Shown in pieces: positions 1-10,845 of a stretch of DNA of 64,000 bases; position 1 is the first letter of the stretch; each line of letters starts with the position of its first letter. Below the pieces are notes generated by a model. That model made no database searches. It worked only from the letters and a program-made list of their open reading frames with translations, and was not told where the DNA came from. Location: assembly GCA_027563935.2 (NCBI GenBank), contig CM050453.2, positions 69,362,018 through 69,426,017 on the forward strand. The letters are read 5' to 3'. This stretch comes from Costus lasius (lineage: Eukaryota; Streptophyta; Magnoliopsida; Zingiberales; Costaceae). The translations under genes were made by a program, and so were the position numbers.

Positions 1-1149
1 CTTGTTTAAGGAGTGTGATGTTCTAAAGGGGCCCCCCTAAATGAGATGATTGAGTAAGTGTATGGCCATACCCAGGTGACTATGTTCATCTGGTCTAATC
101 ATGCTCATCATATTGGAGCTACAGGCTTGACACGCTTGTCCAATAAGAACATCCAGTGGCAAAGGAAACTTGTATGCCTTGTGAAGTGGATTCACACTTG
201 TGCTGTGGTTTGGGTGTAGTCTTGGAAGACTCTTTCCTTTATATCGGGAGACAGTGATGTGTTGCTAGATACCCCTCACTGTTCGTGATAACGTGAGTTA
301 TCGTTACCGACATTTAAAGGAAACCCTCAGGGTCGCACAATTTGATGATATGGCTTACTTGAGTCAGATCGTGTGGACTGAATTGTTTGAGTTCAGTTTA
401 AAGGGGTTTAAACTCTGATTGTAAGTGAGATCTGGTCTGATCATGTTTGATTGATTAGGGCTTGAGATCGGTAAGCTTCGATCAAGAGATTGGATGCTAG
501 ATCGGTGAGATCGAGAGCATCAGGAGATGTACGGTTAGATCATGAGCCATTTGGTTCATAGAAGGTCTAGACCATCGCTTGGCCTAATTTGGTTTTTGAA
601 CCAAATCAAATTGAACCGGCTCATCATGTGAGCGCTTGGTTCAACGGTTCAAAGCATCAAGGCGTTTATGATCGGTTATGAGGTCATCAAGGCGCATGGC
701 TTCCATTTATGGTAAGTCATGAAGGCCTCTTCGATAACGCCATAACGCATATGCGTTGCTCTCTTCACTTGGACGCCTTGCACTTTCGTGTAGAGGAGGT
801 TGACGAGAAAGAGAGGCTTGGGACAAGGAGCTCTCAGCAAAGAAGGAGACATCTCATCCCTTCCATACGACAAGTACCTTTGAAGAACCTTGCTAGCACA
901 AGGATCTCAAAGAGTAGCCGACTTCATCTTGTGTGCGCGCCGTTTGGAGGAGATCTATTTTGTTCTCTTGATTCCAAGTCGACACCCACACAATGGCTAT
1001 GGTATGATCTTATTTGGTTAAGTTGATCATATGCTCTTGCTTGCGATCTTATGAAACCCTTGCATCCGCTGCAAAAGTACTATGTGCGCCCCCCCCCCCC
1101 TTATTTAGGGTTTCACCACCTTGCGCTCCCCCTTGAAGGGGACTTTTCA
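1..1149 (+). mobile_element. COP-Z: 3' portion of a Ty1/copia LTR, cut by the window start
   Basis: The sequence aligns with the COP-A LTR from about 8962 to its end, so the window opens inside an LTR. It ends GGGGACTTTTCA at 1149, where GYP1 LTR sequence starts. The GYP1 partner LTR is continuous across the matching point (7580), so COP-Z inserted into the left GYP1 LTR. The target duplication should be CGTCC (1150-1154), with its other copy off-window. It contains the family's ATGGCTATG|GTATGA start/donor motif (993-1007), the TTGAACC/GGTTCAA hairpin (611-644) and a run of 12 C (1089-1100). Whether it is a solo LTR or the 3' LTR of a full element cannot be told. Confidence 0.9.
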
Positions 1150-2571
1150 CGTCCACCCCGTTCTTCACCGGTCCAATGGTTGATACTCACGAAGTAGGGC
1201 CCTATGAGCTTACAACCATGGCATTACAGCATCCCACACATGCGTGGGTGAGTTTGAAAGAATATTATGAGGCCAATAACACAAGAACAATCAAGGGGGA
1301 GTCTAGACTCCAAATTCCCTTGCTAACATGGCATAGGCTAACTAGACTAGAGGGACAAGAAGGATGGGCGGCTTGCATATCATCCCATGGCCTTACGCCA
1401 CCTGCAGAAAACAAGCGTGAGTGCAAAGGGTCTGTCCAACAAGTAACAAAGAACAACAACCAAGAGAGGTGAAGACTTAGCTATAGTGGAGGTAGTCCTG
1501 CCCTCGGTTTGATGAAGTGATCCTTATCTTGGACCAGGGCGTGCATCAGCTTCTCCCTTAAGATAGGGATCACCTTCTGCTGCTGGAGGAGGATGCGAGA
1601 GGTCCAAGCATCAGATGAGGCGGCTGGCTGAAAGCAAGTGGAGGATGGAAACTTTCGGCAAGGTGGGAAGAGTGGGGAGAGTTGTAGTGACACACACTAG
1701 AAGACACACTTCAGTTTGGTTTTCAAATTATCAACTCTAACCTTGAACTTACAAAAGAACACAACATATAGGGGCTGCCAACGGTTGCCTCCCATCCCTA
1801 AGTACATGACAAGTTGAATGAACAAGAGCAGGTTGCAGGCGATTTGAAGGGGCTGAAGGAGTTGTCATTCTGCAGTCAATGTGTGCAGCTTCTAGAAGAA
1901 TGAAACTCTGCATTGTTTGGTGGCGTGTGGACTACTTCTTGGCAGTGGTGGCTGGCATATGATGGGCTGAAAAGGGGCTGTCATTCTGTAGGAAACGTGA
2001 ATAGCTTCTTGAAGGCTGAAATTCTGCATTGTTGGTGGCATGTGGACTACCCCTTGGCTGTGGTGGTTGGCGCATGATGGGTTGGAAGGGGCTGCAAAAG
2101 CTGGCAAGTGGATGGCTTTGTCCTTCTTTGCTTCAAAAGGGAAGGGGCGGTTGGAGGTGAAGACAAACCCCATGGCTGCCAACTAGGATGGTGGAATGTG
2201 GGGTACTTGTGGTGATGCTTCTTTAGGTTGGGTGGGCTGGTTCTCCCATATGTTGGGCTGATGGGCTCTTGGCACCTCTTGGTGTGATCTTTCCCTGATT
2301 TTGACTTGCATCTCCAAATGTAGTTAACCTAGTCTATTACATCAATTACATGCACTAACCTACCATACATAAGTGGCGGATCCTAGGCATGTAACTACAT
2401 GGTATAATTGGGGGGTGGATCTAACCTACCATATGATGCACCCTAATCTAAGACAAAATAAGCAAAATGGGGTCCTAAGGAAGCCATATCTAATGGCTAG
2501 GATAGCCATACCGAGAGGGCTTCTTTCGGACCCGGGTGGACCTCCGAAGGTCCTGCTTTGGTCCCACATCA
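1150..2571 (-). repeat. GYP1 3' LTR, outer end missing
   Basis: Positions 1150-1996 match 7580-8426 at 842 of 847 bases. The inner edge is placed at 2571 because the minus strand there reads GGGAGAGC then TGATGTGGGACC. This mirrors the other LTR terminus (minus-strand end CGACCCCATCA at 7276), giving TGATG..CATCA inverted ends after a purine-rich tract. Adding the 304 bp seen only in the right copy (7276-7579) gives a full LTR of about 1.73 kb. The last 27 or so pol codons (to 2490) run into this LTR. Confidence 0.82.
1852..2100 (-). repeat. Diverged tandem duplication inside the GYP1 LTR
   Basis: Two units of roughly 115-125 bp share, in order, GGGGCTG, TGTCATTCTG, AGCTTCT, CTCTGCATTG or ATTCTGCATTG, GTGTGGACTAC and TGATGGG (first about 1852-1972, second about 1973-2095). 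They differ by many substitutions and small indels, so the duplication is old compared with the element's insertion. The COP-A insertion point in the partner LTR (8426/8427) corresponds to 1996, inside the second unit. Confidence 0.6.
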
Positions 2572-5507
2572 GCTCTCCCGGGGTGAGAGAAATTCTCCTC
2601 TGGAGAATTATCTTTGTACCCTTGGAGAAGCTCGGGTGCAGACCTAGCAAGCTCAGCCTCGGGGAGCCAGGCCTCCTCACCATCAGCAAACTTGACGCGG
2701 TAATAAAGCTGTACCTCGTCAGGGGTGAGTCGGGTCTGGTCCTCGAGTATAGCCTCAATCTCTAACTCGTGGCAGATGCCTAGTTCTTGTATAGAGAGAG
2801 GCGGATGATAAAGCGGTAGATCCTCCACATTGACGGTGGAGGATATCCCCAATTCTGGTGGCAGGTCCAAGAGATAGGCGTTGTTGTTGATCCTCTTCAG
2901 AATAGTGAAGGGCCCGATGCCCTTTGCGTCCAACTTGCGGCCGTGTCCTTGGATGCGCTCCTCACGGACCCGCAACATTACCTGATCCCCTACAGAAAGT
3001 ACCTTGTCTCGGCGATGTTTATTAGTATCGTCACGATATTGATTAACAGAATCCTGAATTTTACTGAATAGCTCATGATGTAATTGCGAAATATGGAAAG
3101 CATAATCTCGGGCCGAAATAGAGGTCTTGCAATGTTTAGGGGCAGTAAATAGATCAATGGGCTTGTTAGGTTGGTATCCTAAATTTGCCTGGAAAGGAGA
3201 CAGACCAGTAGTCCTATTTGGAACACTATTGTAGGAAAACTCAGCTGTAGGTAACAGCTTGTCCCAATCACTGGGGTGTTCTCCTACAAGACTCCTAAGG
3301 ATGCTCCCTAGTGATCTGTTGACCACTTCGGTCTGCCCATCCGTCTAGGGATGGTAGGCCGTTGAGAACTTCAGTTTTGTGCCTAATAGAGCCCATAGTG
3401 TCCTCCAGAAATGGCTAACGAACCTGGTGTCTCTATCCGAAACTATAGTGAGAGGGGTACCATGCAACCTAACAATGTCTCTAAAGAAGAGCCTGGCCAT
3501 ATGGGAGGCATCAGTAGTCTTAGTGCAAGGTATGAAATGTGCCATTTTAGTGAACCGGTCTACCACAACATAAATAGAGTCATGCCTAGCAGCAGTCCTA
3601 GGCAACCCTAGAACAAAGTCCATACTAATATCCTGCCATGGTGCTTGGGGAATAGGCAGGGGGGTATACAGTCCGAAATTGTGCTTCTGGACCTTGGTGG
3701 ATTGATAGGTCCCACAGTGCCTAACTATCTTGGCCACGTCTCGGTAGAGTTTAGGCCAAAAGAACCGCTCCTCGACCAAGGCACGGGTTTTCTCTCGACC
3801 ATGGTGCCCAGCAGACCCTCCTCCATGGAGTTCCCAAATTAGGAAATCCCGGATTGAGGTCTTAGGCACACAGAGCGTTGGCCCAAGGAGAAGATACCCA
3901 TCCCTAAGGGTGTACAGGGGGTGACTCATAGCATCTCTAGTCATATCAGCATAAATAGTAGAAAAGTCAGGGCAATCTAGGTAAGCAGCTTTCATATGTT
4001 CAAATCCTACAAGCTCAGCATGCATAGTTTGCAAAATGAAGACTACCCTACTTAGAGCATCAGCAACTTTGTTGTTAACTCCAGACTTGTGTTTTAAGAC
4101 AAAAGTGTACTGTTGTAAATACTCTACCCACTTGGCATGCCTAGCATTGAGTTTTCTTTGGGCACTAAGGTAAGACAGGGCTTGGTGATCACTATTTAAG
4201 GTAAACTCATGGTGGAGGAGGTAGTGCCGCCAATGCCTCAAAGATTGAACCACGGCATAGAACTCTTTGTCGTAGGTTGAGTACTTCTGCTTGGCCTCAT
4301 TCAGCTTTTCACTGAAGAAGGCAATAGGGCGACCTTCCTGGCTGAGGGTCCCACCTATGCCAATGCCCGAAGCATCGCAATCAACCTCAAAGACCTTGCC
4401 AAAGTCAGGCAATCTTAAAACAGGGGCAGAGGTCATCCTACTTTTAAGTTCAGTGAAAGCCCTATTGGCTGACTTAGTCCAACTAAAGTCCCCTTGTTTC
4501 ATGCAATTTGTGATAGGAGCTACTATGGTGCTAAAATTCCGTATGAACCTACGGTAGAAGGTAGCAAGGCCATGAAAACTCCTAACTTCAGTAAGGGTCT
4601 TGGGCTCTGGCCAGTCTAGTATGGCTTGGATTTTAGATGGATCAGCTTGAAGCCCTAAGTCAGAAACAATGAACCCTAGAAAGACAACTTTGGGAGATAG
4701 GAAAGAACATTTCTTCAAGTTGACATAAAGCTTTTCATCTCTAAGAAGGGTTAGGGTTTGCCTTAAGTGCCCCAGGTGCTCTTCTTGTGAATTACTATAG
4801 ATAAGTATGTCATCAAAGTATACAACTAGGAATTTTCCTATGTAGGGTCTAAGCACTTGGGTCATAAGCCTCATAAATGTGGAAGGGGTATTGGTTAGCC
4901 CGAAAGGCATGACTAACCACTCATATAGGCCATCTTTGGTCTTGAAAGCGGTCTTCCACTCATTCCCTTCTCTTATCCTGACCTGATGGTATCCACTCCT
5001 GAGGTCAAGCTTGGAAAACCATTTGGATCCTACTAACATATCTAGCACGTCATCAAGTCTAGGTATGGGGAACCTATACTTGATAGTAATCTTGTTGATA
5101 GCTCTGCAATCTATACACATGCGCCAGCTGCCATCCTTCTTTGGGGTAAGAAGGGCTGGGACGGCGCAGGGACTTAGGCTTTCCCTTATGTAACCCTTAC
5201 ACATTAAGTCATCTACTTGTCTCTTGAGCTCCTCGTGCTCGGTAGGGTTCATCCTATAGTGGGGTAGGTTGGGAAGAGAGGATCCAGGTACTAGGTCTAT
5301 GGCATGTTGTATATCCCTAAGGGGTGGCAGTCCTTCAGGGAGGTCCTCTGGCGTGAGCTCACTAAATTCTTGGAGCAAGGATTCTACTTCTGGGGAAGGC
5401 TTCTCTTCTACTTCAGGGTTGATTTCTTTGATGACTAAGGTATAAAGGGGTTGATCTTCTATAATTTCCTTAGTGAAGGTTTGAGGCCTTATAAGCTGAA
5501 TGGTAGG
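2490..5507 (-). pseudogene. pol: GYP1 pol: RT, RNase H, integrase, GPF and chromodomain-like tail, broken by TAG
   Basis: This continues in the gag frame after a TAG at 5508-5510. It holds RT with the catalytic YFDD (Asp codons 814-812 and 811-809 of the 4800s), RNase H (DASGIGIGG), an integrase zinc finger, the integrase core ([16 protein letters not shown]), a GPF module (GPFTILKRI) and a weak chromodomain-like segment near the end. A TAG at 3345-3347 cuts the integrase core right after FSTAYHP; the same frame then resumes and ends at 2490 inside the 3' LTR. The zinc finger reads C-G-T-Y-Q where the family has C-x2-C, so one zinc ligand is lost. With two stops and this substitution the element is unlikely to be autonomous. 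Confidence 0.9.
2572..2585 (-). other. GYP1 polypurine tract
   Basis: On the minus strand a purine-rich stretch including GGGAGAG lies directly before the LTR start TGATGTGGG. This is where the plus-strand DNA primer is expected. The tract is short and interrupted and is coding at the same time, so its exact edges are uncertain. Confidence 0.5.
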
Positions 5508-7118
5508 CTAACCTTTCTTGGGTTCCTCTACCTTACCCTTACTAGTTGTGGCTCTAAGTTCTTTGGGAAGAGAAGGTTTTAGCCTAATCTTTTGATCCTT
5601 ATGGTTAAAGACATAGGTATTGGTCCTACCGTAGTGGACAACATCCATGTCATATAACCAAGGGCGTCCTAAAAGGATTTGTGCTACATCCATAGTAAGG
5701 ACGTCACACCAGACCTTGTCCTCATAGGTACCAAACTGGATAGGCATGAGGCATCTATGGGTCACTGGAACACTAGTTTGGTTGACCCAGGAAATGTTGT
5801 AAGGGGTAGGTCGGGGTTCTATTTCGAGATTCAGTTTTGTAGCAGCTATGTGGGAGACAGCATTGAGACTGCTTCCTCCATCAATGACCACCTTGCACAT
5901 GTGGCCATGGCACTTAGTGTAGGTGTGGAAGATACTAGTCCGACGCCAGTCTTCGGTGGGGGTAGGTTTGACAAGGGTACATCTAACTACCCCTAAGGTG
6001 TTGAAGATATCATCACTACTGTCATAGTCGTTGATTTCAATTTCTTGATCAGGGTCTCCCTCAAGGGTGGGCTCGGGGTCTATGTTTTCCTCAGTTAGGA
6101 CCATGACCTTCTTAGGGCAATCTTTCGCAAGGTGTCCCTTCTGCCTACAGTTATAACAAGTGAAGGTGGAGTTGTCTGTAGGTTGAACAGTTCTAGGTTT
6201 TGGGTTTGAGCTAGATGGTGGGTGCATAGGAGCTGGCCTATAGATGGGCCGGGGAGGGAGAGTCTCCTTCCTATTCTTAAGTTCTTGTTCAACCTCTATG
6301 GCCCTTTGATAGGCTATCTCCGGGGTGTCTAATTGGAAATAGGTCAAGGCCCTCTTAATGTCAGATCTAAGGCCATTCTTGAATCGACTTAGAATCATAC
6401 CTGGGTCTTCATTGACCTCACACCTAATGAGAAGTTCTTCTAGCTTGGTTTGATAGGCTTCTACAGTAGAGGAGCCTTGAGTGTGACTACCGAGTTCGTC
6501 CTTAAGCTTTTGCATGAAACCAGGTGGGACATACTTTTGCCTAAGTAGGAGTTTCATTTCATCCCAAGACTCAATGGGTGGCTTACCATCCCTTTCTATG
6601 GTTCTCTCGACATGGGTCCAATAGAGTCTAGCGGGTCCTTCTAATAAGCACTTTGTGAACCTAACCTTACTTTCATTGTGCATAAGGCTATAGTCAAAGT
6701 ATTGATCTAGCTTTGTGGTCCAATCTAGGAATTCCTCAGGGTTAAGGGATCCACCAAAAGTAGGAGGGTTGATCTTGATGGCACGTTGCACATCATAATC
6801 CCTAGGTCTATGATAGGGGTTTTGTTTGGCATAAGGCCCCTCCCATTCGGTTTGAGCATGAGTGACTCTAGGGGTGTGAGAAGGAGGTCCTAGGTCATTT
6901 GGTTCCCTTGTGTGGGATCCACTATTAGGTCGGCTAGTATTTTGGGGATCCATCTTAGAGTTAGACTCTAGGGTGTTAAGCCTATTGTCTATGACACCTA
7001 TGGAGTGTTGAAGGGATGCTAGGGTTTCTTTAATGGAGGCCATATCAATTGAAAGGGCACTCACCTCATGGTCAATAGCTTGATTAAGACCATAGGGAGC
7101 ACCGGATCTAGTAGCCAT
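5508..7118 (-). CDS. gag: GYP1 gag and protease, 536 codons ending at in-frame TAG
   Basis: The frame starts at the first ATG after the primer site, 142 nt into the leader, with an N-terminal coiled-coil-like stretch. A retrotrans_gag domain follows (about residues 120-270, FGGSLNPEEFLDW.. through SRFKNGLRSDI). One CCHC knuckle, CYNCRQKGHLAKDC, lies at residues 321-334, and an aspartic protease motif, VVIDGGSS, has its Asp at residue 413. Gag binds RNA and forms the particle; the protease cleaves the polyprotein. The stop TAG (5508-5510) lies in the linker between protease and RT, and the frame stays open afterwards, so gag and pol were one frame. A CAG-to-TAG mutation is the simplest explanation; stop-codon readthrough is the alternative. 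Confidence 0.88.
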   Translation of the reverse strand: MATRSGAPYGLNQAIDHEVSALSIDMASIKETLASLQHSIGVIDNRLNTLESNSKMDPQNTSRPNSGSHTREPNDLGPPSHTPRVTHAQTEWEGPYAKQNPYHRPRDYDVQRAIKINPPTFGGSLNPEEFLDWTTKLDQYFDYSLMHNESKVRFTKCLLEGPARLYWTHVERTIERDGKPPIESWDEMKLLLRQKYVPPGFMQKLKDELGSHTQGSSTVEAYQTKLEELLIRCEVNEDPGMILSRFKNGLRSDIKRALTYFQLDTPEIAYQRAIEVEQELKNRKETLPPRPIYRPAPMHPPSSSNPKPRTVQPTDNSTFTCYNCRQKGHLAKDCPKKVMVLTEENIDPEPTLEGDPDQEIEINDYDSSDDIFNTLGVVRCTLVKPTPTEDWRRTSIFHTYTKCHGHMCKVVIDGGSSLNAVSHIAATKLNLEIEPRPTPYNISWVNQTSVPVTHRCLMPIQFGTYEDKVWCDVLTMDVAQILLGRPWLYDMDVVHYGRTNTYVFNHKDQKIRLKPSLPKELRATTSKGKVEEPKKG

Positions 7119-7275
7119 TTTCGAAATAAGTAGAGTTTTGAAAGTAGACCCTAAGGTGATAAAATATAGCTAGTCAAATTCTTTCAAGCACCTAGGTCCA
7201 AAATCGCCTTAGTAGTAGGAAAATAATTTTGGTCTTATAAAATCCTGCTCTAAGAACTTGCCTCTGATACCAAGA
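7119..7275 (-). promoter_or_regulatory. GYP1 leader with Met-tRNA primer-binding site
   Basis: The minus strand reads CATCA (LTR end), two bases, then TTGGTATCAGAGGC (7273-7260), the complement of the initiator-Met tRNA 3' end that primes minus-strand DNA. The remaining 140 nt to the gag ATG at 7118 show no other clear signal. Confidence 0.9.
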
Positions 7276-8426
7276 TGATGGGGTCGCTAATCAAGCAAAC
7301 ATCCAAACAACGCGCTTTGAAAACATTTGTACTAGTTAAGTATAGCTTAAGAAAACCCTTTATACTAACGTAGTTGAAATTAGCTTATTTTTGGTATTTT
7401 ATAGGTAAAAACTGAAACTTGATGAGTAATAAACTGAAGTTAACCCTATCATGCAAGTCTAAGACAAGGGAAGAAGAAAAAAAAAAATCAAAGTAGCAAC
7501 CTAGCATGCGATCTAGTGCTTGGAAACAAAACTATTCTAAAGGAGAGGCTCACCTTGCGCCCCTTGAGAATAGAAGGGGCGTCCACCCCGTTCTTCACTG
7601 GTCCAATGGTTGATACTCACGAAGTAGGGCCCTATGAGCTTACAACCATGGCATTACAGCATCCCACACATGCGTGGGTGAGTTTGAAAGAATATTATGA
7701 GGCCAATAACACAAGAACAATCAAGGGGGAGTCTAGACTCCAAATTCCCTTGCTAACATGGCATGGGCTAACTAGACTAGAGGGACAAGAAGGATGGGCG
7801 GCTTGCATATCATCCCATGGCCTTACGCCACATGCAGAAAACAAGCGTGAGTGCAAAGGGTCTGTCCAACAAGTAACAAAGAACAACAACCAAGAGAGGT
7901 GAAGACTTAGCTATAGTGGAGGTAGTCCTGCCCTCGGTTTGATGAAGTGATCCTTATCTTGGACCAGGGCGTGCATCAGCTTCTCCCTTAAGATAGGGAT
8001 CACCTTCTGCTGCTGGAGGAGGATGCGAGAGGTCCAAGCATCAGATGAGGCGGCTGGCTGAAAGCAAGTGGAGGATGGAAACTTTCGGCAAGGTGGGAAG
8101 AGTGGGGAGAGTTGTAGTGACACACACTAGAAGACACACTTCAGTTTGGTTTTCAAATTATCAACTCTAACCTTGAACTTACAAAAGAACACAACATATA
8201 GGGGCTGCCAACGGTTGCCTCCCATCCCTAAGTACATGACAAGTTGAATGAACAAGAGCAGGTTGCAGGCGATTTGAAGGGGCTGAAGGAGTTGTCATTC
8301 TGCAGTCAATGTGTGCAGCTTCTAGAAGAATGAAACTCTGCATTGTTTGGTGGCGTGTGGACTACTTCTTGGCAGTGGTGGCTGGCGTATGATGGGCTGA
8401 AAAGGGGCTGTCATTCTGCAGGAAAC
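7276..8426 (-). repeat. GYP1 5' LTR, interrupted by COP-A
   Basis: It begins (plus-strand reading) TGATGGGGTCGC next to the primer site and matches the left LTR from 7580 onward. It stops abruptly at 8426 after GGAAAC, where COP-A begins. The left copy continues past the same GGAAAC (1991-1996) into GTGAATAGC, which gives the uninterrupted sequence. The stretch 7276-7579 is the only record in the window of the LTR's inner 304 bp and includes an A-rich run near 7477-7487. Confidence 0.9.
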
Positions 8427-10122
8427 TGTTGGGGTATGCCCTTAAGGCTAATGTTTGAGGCCTTGGGATTCTTTCAGTATCATGTATAAACTCTTATGTT
8501 TATAAAGGCAATGGTTGTTATTCAGTTTGTTACATTGTCTGCTGCAATAAGTGTGCTTTTGAATAATGTCTCAATGCTGTTCAGCTAGGCTGACATGCAA
8601 TGAAGTCCTTAGTCGAGATATCTTGGTGAACATGAGACAGCCTTGATATGATTGAGACTAATATGTGTTCTAATCTTATAGGATGCTTCGAGCATGGAAT
8701 AAGATGTAGACTCATGGGTACATTAGATGTACTGGACAGACCCTACTAGGATATTCAATTGCTTGTCACAATGTGAATAATCCTTGTTTGCAACAAGTGG
8801 CATAATGTCCTCTGACTTGAGATCACTTGTGTTTCTAAATGATGATTGTCATTGTTTTGAGGTAGTTCAATATCATTTGAAACATAATGGTTATAGACTA
8901 TCTTGGATAATGATCATGAGTCATGTTAGAGCACTAGTGATAGATATAGGATTGCCGTCTCCTTGTTTAAGGAGTGTGATGTTCTAAAGGGGCCCCCCTG
9001 AATGAGATGATTGAGAAAGTGTATGGCCATACCCAGGTGACTATGTTCATCTGATCTAATCATGCTCATCATATTGGAGTTACAAGCTTGACACGCTTGT
9101 CCAATAAGAACATCCAGTGGCAAAGGAAACATGTATGCCTGGTGAAGTGGATTCACACTTGTGCTGTGGTTTGGGTGTAGTCTTGGAAGACTCTTTCCTT
9201 TATATCGGGAGACAGTGATGTGTTGCTAGATACCCCCTCACTGATCGTGATAACGTAAGTTATCGTTACCGACATTTAAAGGAAACCCTCAGGGTCGCAC
9301 AATTTGATGATATGGCTTACTTAAGTCAGATCGTGTGGACTGAATTGTTTTGGTTCAGGTTAAAGGAGTTTAGACTCTGATTGGAAGTGAGATCTGGTCT
9401 GATCATGTTTGATTGATTAGGGCTTGAGATCGGTAAGCTTCGATCGAGAGATCTGGTGCTTGATCAAGGAGATCAAGAGCATCATGTGATGTATGGTTAG
9501 ATCTTGAACCCTTTTTGGTTTAATGAGATCTAGACCATGTCTTGGTTTTGGTTTGATTTGGTTGTTGAACCAAAGTCAATTGAACCGGTTCACTTATGTG
9601 AACGCATGGTTCAAATGATAGAGCGTTTTGACAAGTTCACTAAGCGTGAACGTGTGAAGATTTAAGACTTACCATATTTGGAAGCCTTAACGCCAAAACG
9701 CCTCAAGCCAAGAAAAACGCCACGGAATGCTTCAATGTTTTTTTGCTCTTGGGTTGCGCTCTCTTGAGGGTGGCTGGTCTCGACAAAGAGAAAACGAGGA
9801 GAAGGCATTCGGCAATCCAAGAATACATCAAATCTCCTTCACACGGTTAGGAGACTTGGATTTCCTTGCTAGCACAAGGAGAAACAAGGAGAAGCCATCT
9901 TCATCTTGTGTGCGCGCTGTTTGGAGGAGATCAACTTTGTTCTCTTGATTCCAAGTCGCCACCCACGCTATGGCTATGGTATGATCTTATTTAGATCTAT
10001 ACAATATGTTAAGTTGATCATATGCTCTTACTTGTGATCCTATGAAACCCTTGCATCCGCTGCAAAAGTTCTATATGCGCCACCTATAAGGGTTTTCGCT
10101 CCCCCTTGAAGGGGACTCTTCA
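8427..10122 (+). repeat. COP-A 5' LTR (1696 bp)
   Basis: It runs from TGTTGGGG to CTCTTCA and is followed by ATTGGTATCAGAGC. A TATAAA at 8501-8506 is kept in all family LTRs and is a candidate core promoter. About ten GATC motifs crowd 9330-9535. A hairpin lies at 9580-9614 (TTGAACC/GGTTCAA enclosing GTTCAC/GTGAAC). ATGGCTATG at 9970-9978 is followed by GTATGA, the proposed gag start and splice donor (9978|9979). Confidence 0.95.
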
Positions 10123-10845
10123 ATTGGTATCAGAGCTTTTTGGTTTCGGTATGAAGCTTATGATTGCTTAATGTTTGGTGATCCATGTTTGAGTTGAATA
10201 GATCTAGGGTTATGATCATGCGAAAGGATTATATGCATGTTTATTTGCGCAAATATGAAGTATGTTACTCTTGGCGCATGTATTGGCGCATGTTAATGTT
10301 TTGTCAAAAACTACATAACTTGCGTGCTCACTTAGATCTAAGCCCTTGCTATAAACCCTTAGACGGGTTGATGGGGTTGAAGTCATCTTCTAGGGAGGAT
10401 CCAAATAGTCTGATCAGACCATCTGACAGCCTAGATGGGTTGACCAGATAGCACCTGTGCGCAAGCACGAGGTGGCTATAGGTCGACTGCATCAAGGGCG
10501 TGTAGCGAGGTCTGGTTGAGACGACCATTGAACGCGCATGAGTTAGGCCCGGGGTCACACCCGCTTGCCAGAACTCATGAAGGCTGTTCAGCCCTTGGCG
10601 CATGCATGGTTGACCATTAGGTCAACTCAAGTCAGTTAGGACTTGGTGCATGCAAGGGCAGTGGATCTGACTAGTAATGATGAGTGGATCCCTATTAATG
10701 GACCGTTGTAAGGTGGTAGGGCACATAAGAAAAAAAAATAAAATTGATTTCAATGGGATTTTGAAAAATTTTATTTTGGTGATGGATCACATGTTGATTG
10801 GATGCCATGTGCTTGTTTATTTCATCTTATGTGGGTTGCCCTTTT
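10123..10845 (+). promoter_or_regulatory. COP-A leader, first part, with primer-binding site
   Basis: TGGTATCAGAGC (10125-10136) directly after the LTR is complementary to initiator-Met tRNA. The rest is non-coding leader shared with the other copia copies (for example CCCTTAGACGGGTT near 10360 and many GCGCATG words). It ends at CTTTT (10841-10845), the target duplication of COP-B. The leader resumes at 48852. Confidence 0.88.
10841..10845. repeat. Target-site duplication CTTTT of COP-B
   Basis: CTTTT precedes TGTTGGGG here and follows the COP-B 3' end at 48847-48851. The COP-A leader reads straight through once COP-B is set aside (..GTTGCC / CTTTT / AATGTGTGCTG), as in the other leaders. 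Confidence 0.93.

Larger units (their letters stand above)
1150..8426 (-). mobile_element. GYP1: Ty3/gypsy chromovirus, minus strand, visible left part
   Basis: Read on the minus strand, the order is 5' LTR (8426-7276), Met-tRNA primer site, gag, protease, RT, RNase H, integrase with a GPF module, purine tract and 3' LTR (2571-1150). The right LTR is interrupted at 8426 by COP-A and the left one at 1150 by COP-Z, so both outer ends lie outside the window. The shared 847 bp (1150-1996 against 7580-8426) differ at 5 positions by eye, with no indels. The remaining 575 bp of the right LTR should reappear beyond base 64000 after COP-A ends. The clade is chromovirus of the CRM/Galadriel/Reina type; I cannot fix it further. 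Confidence 0.9.

Noticed and set aside
1089..1100. Run of 12 C as a G-quadruplex or regulatory site
   Set aside because: It is a simple homopolymer present only in COP-Z; it may be slippage or sequencing noise.
1176..1472. Frame of about 98 codons in the GYP1 LTR, longer in the right copy (7516-7902)
   Set aside because: It is in LTR sequence, with no known domain and differing start; it is treated as a chance frame.
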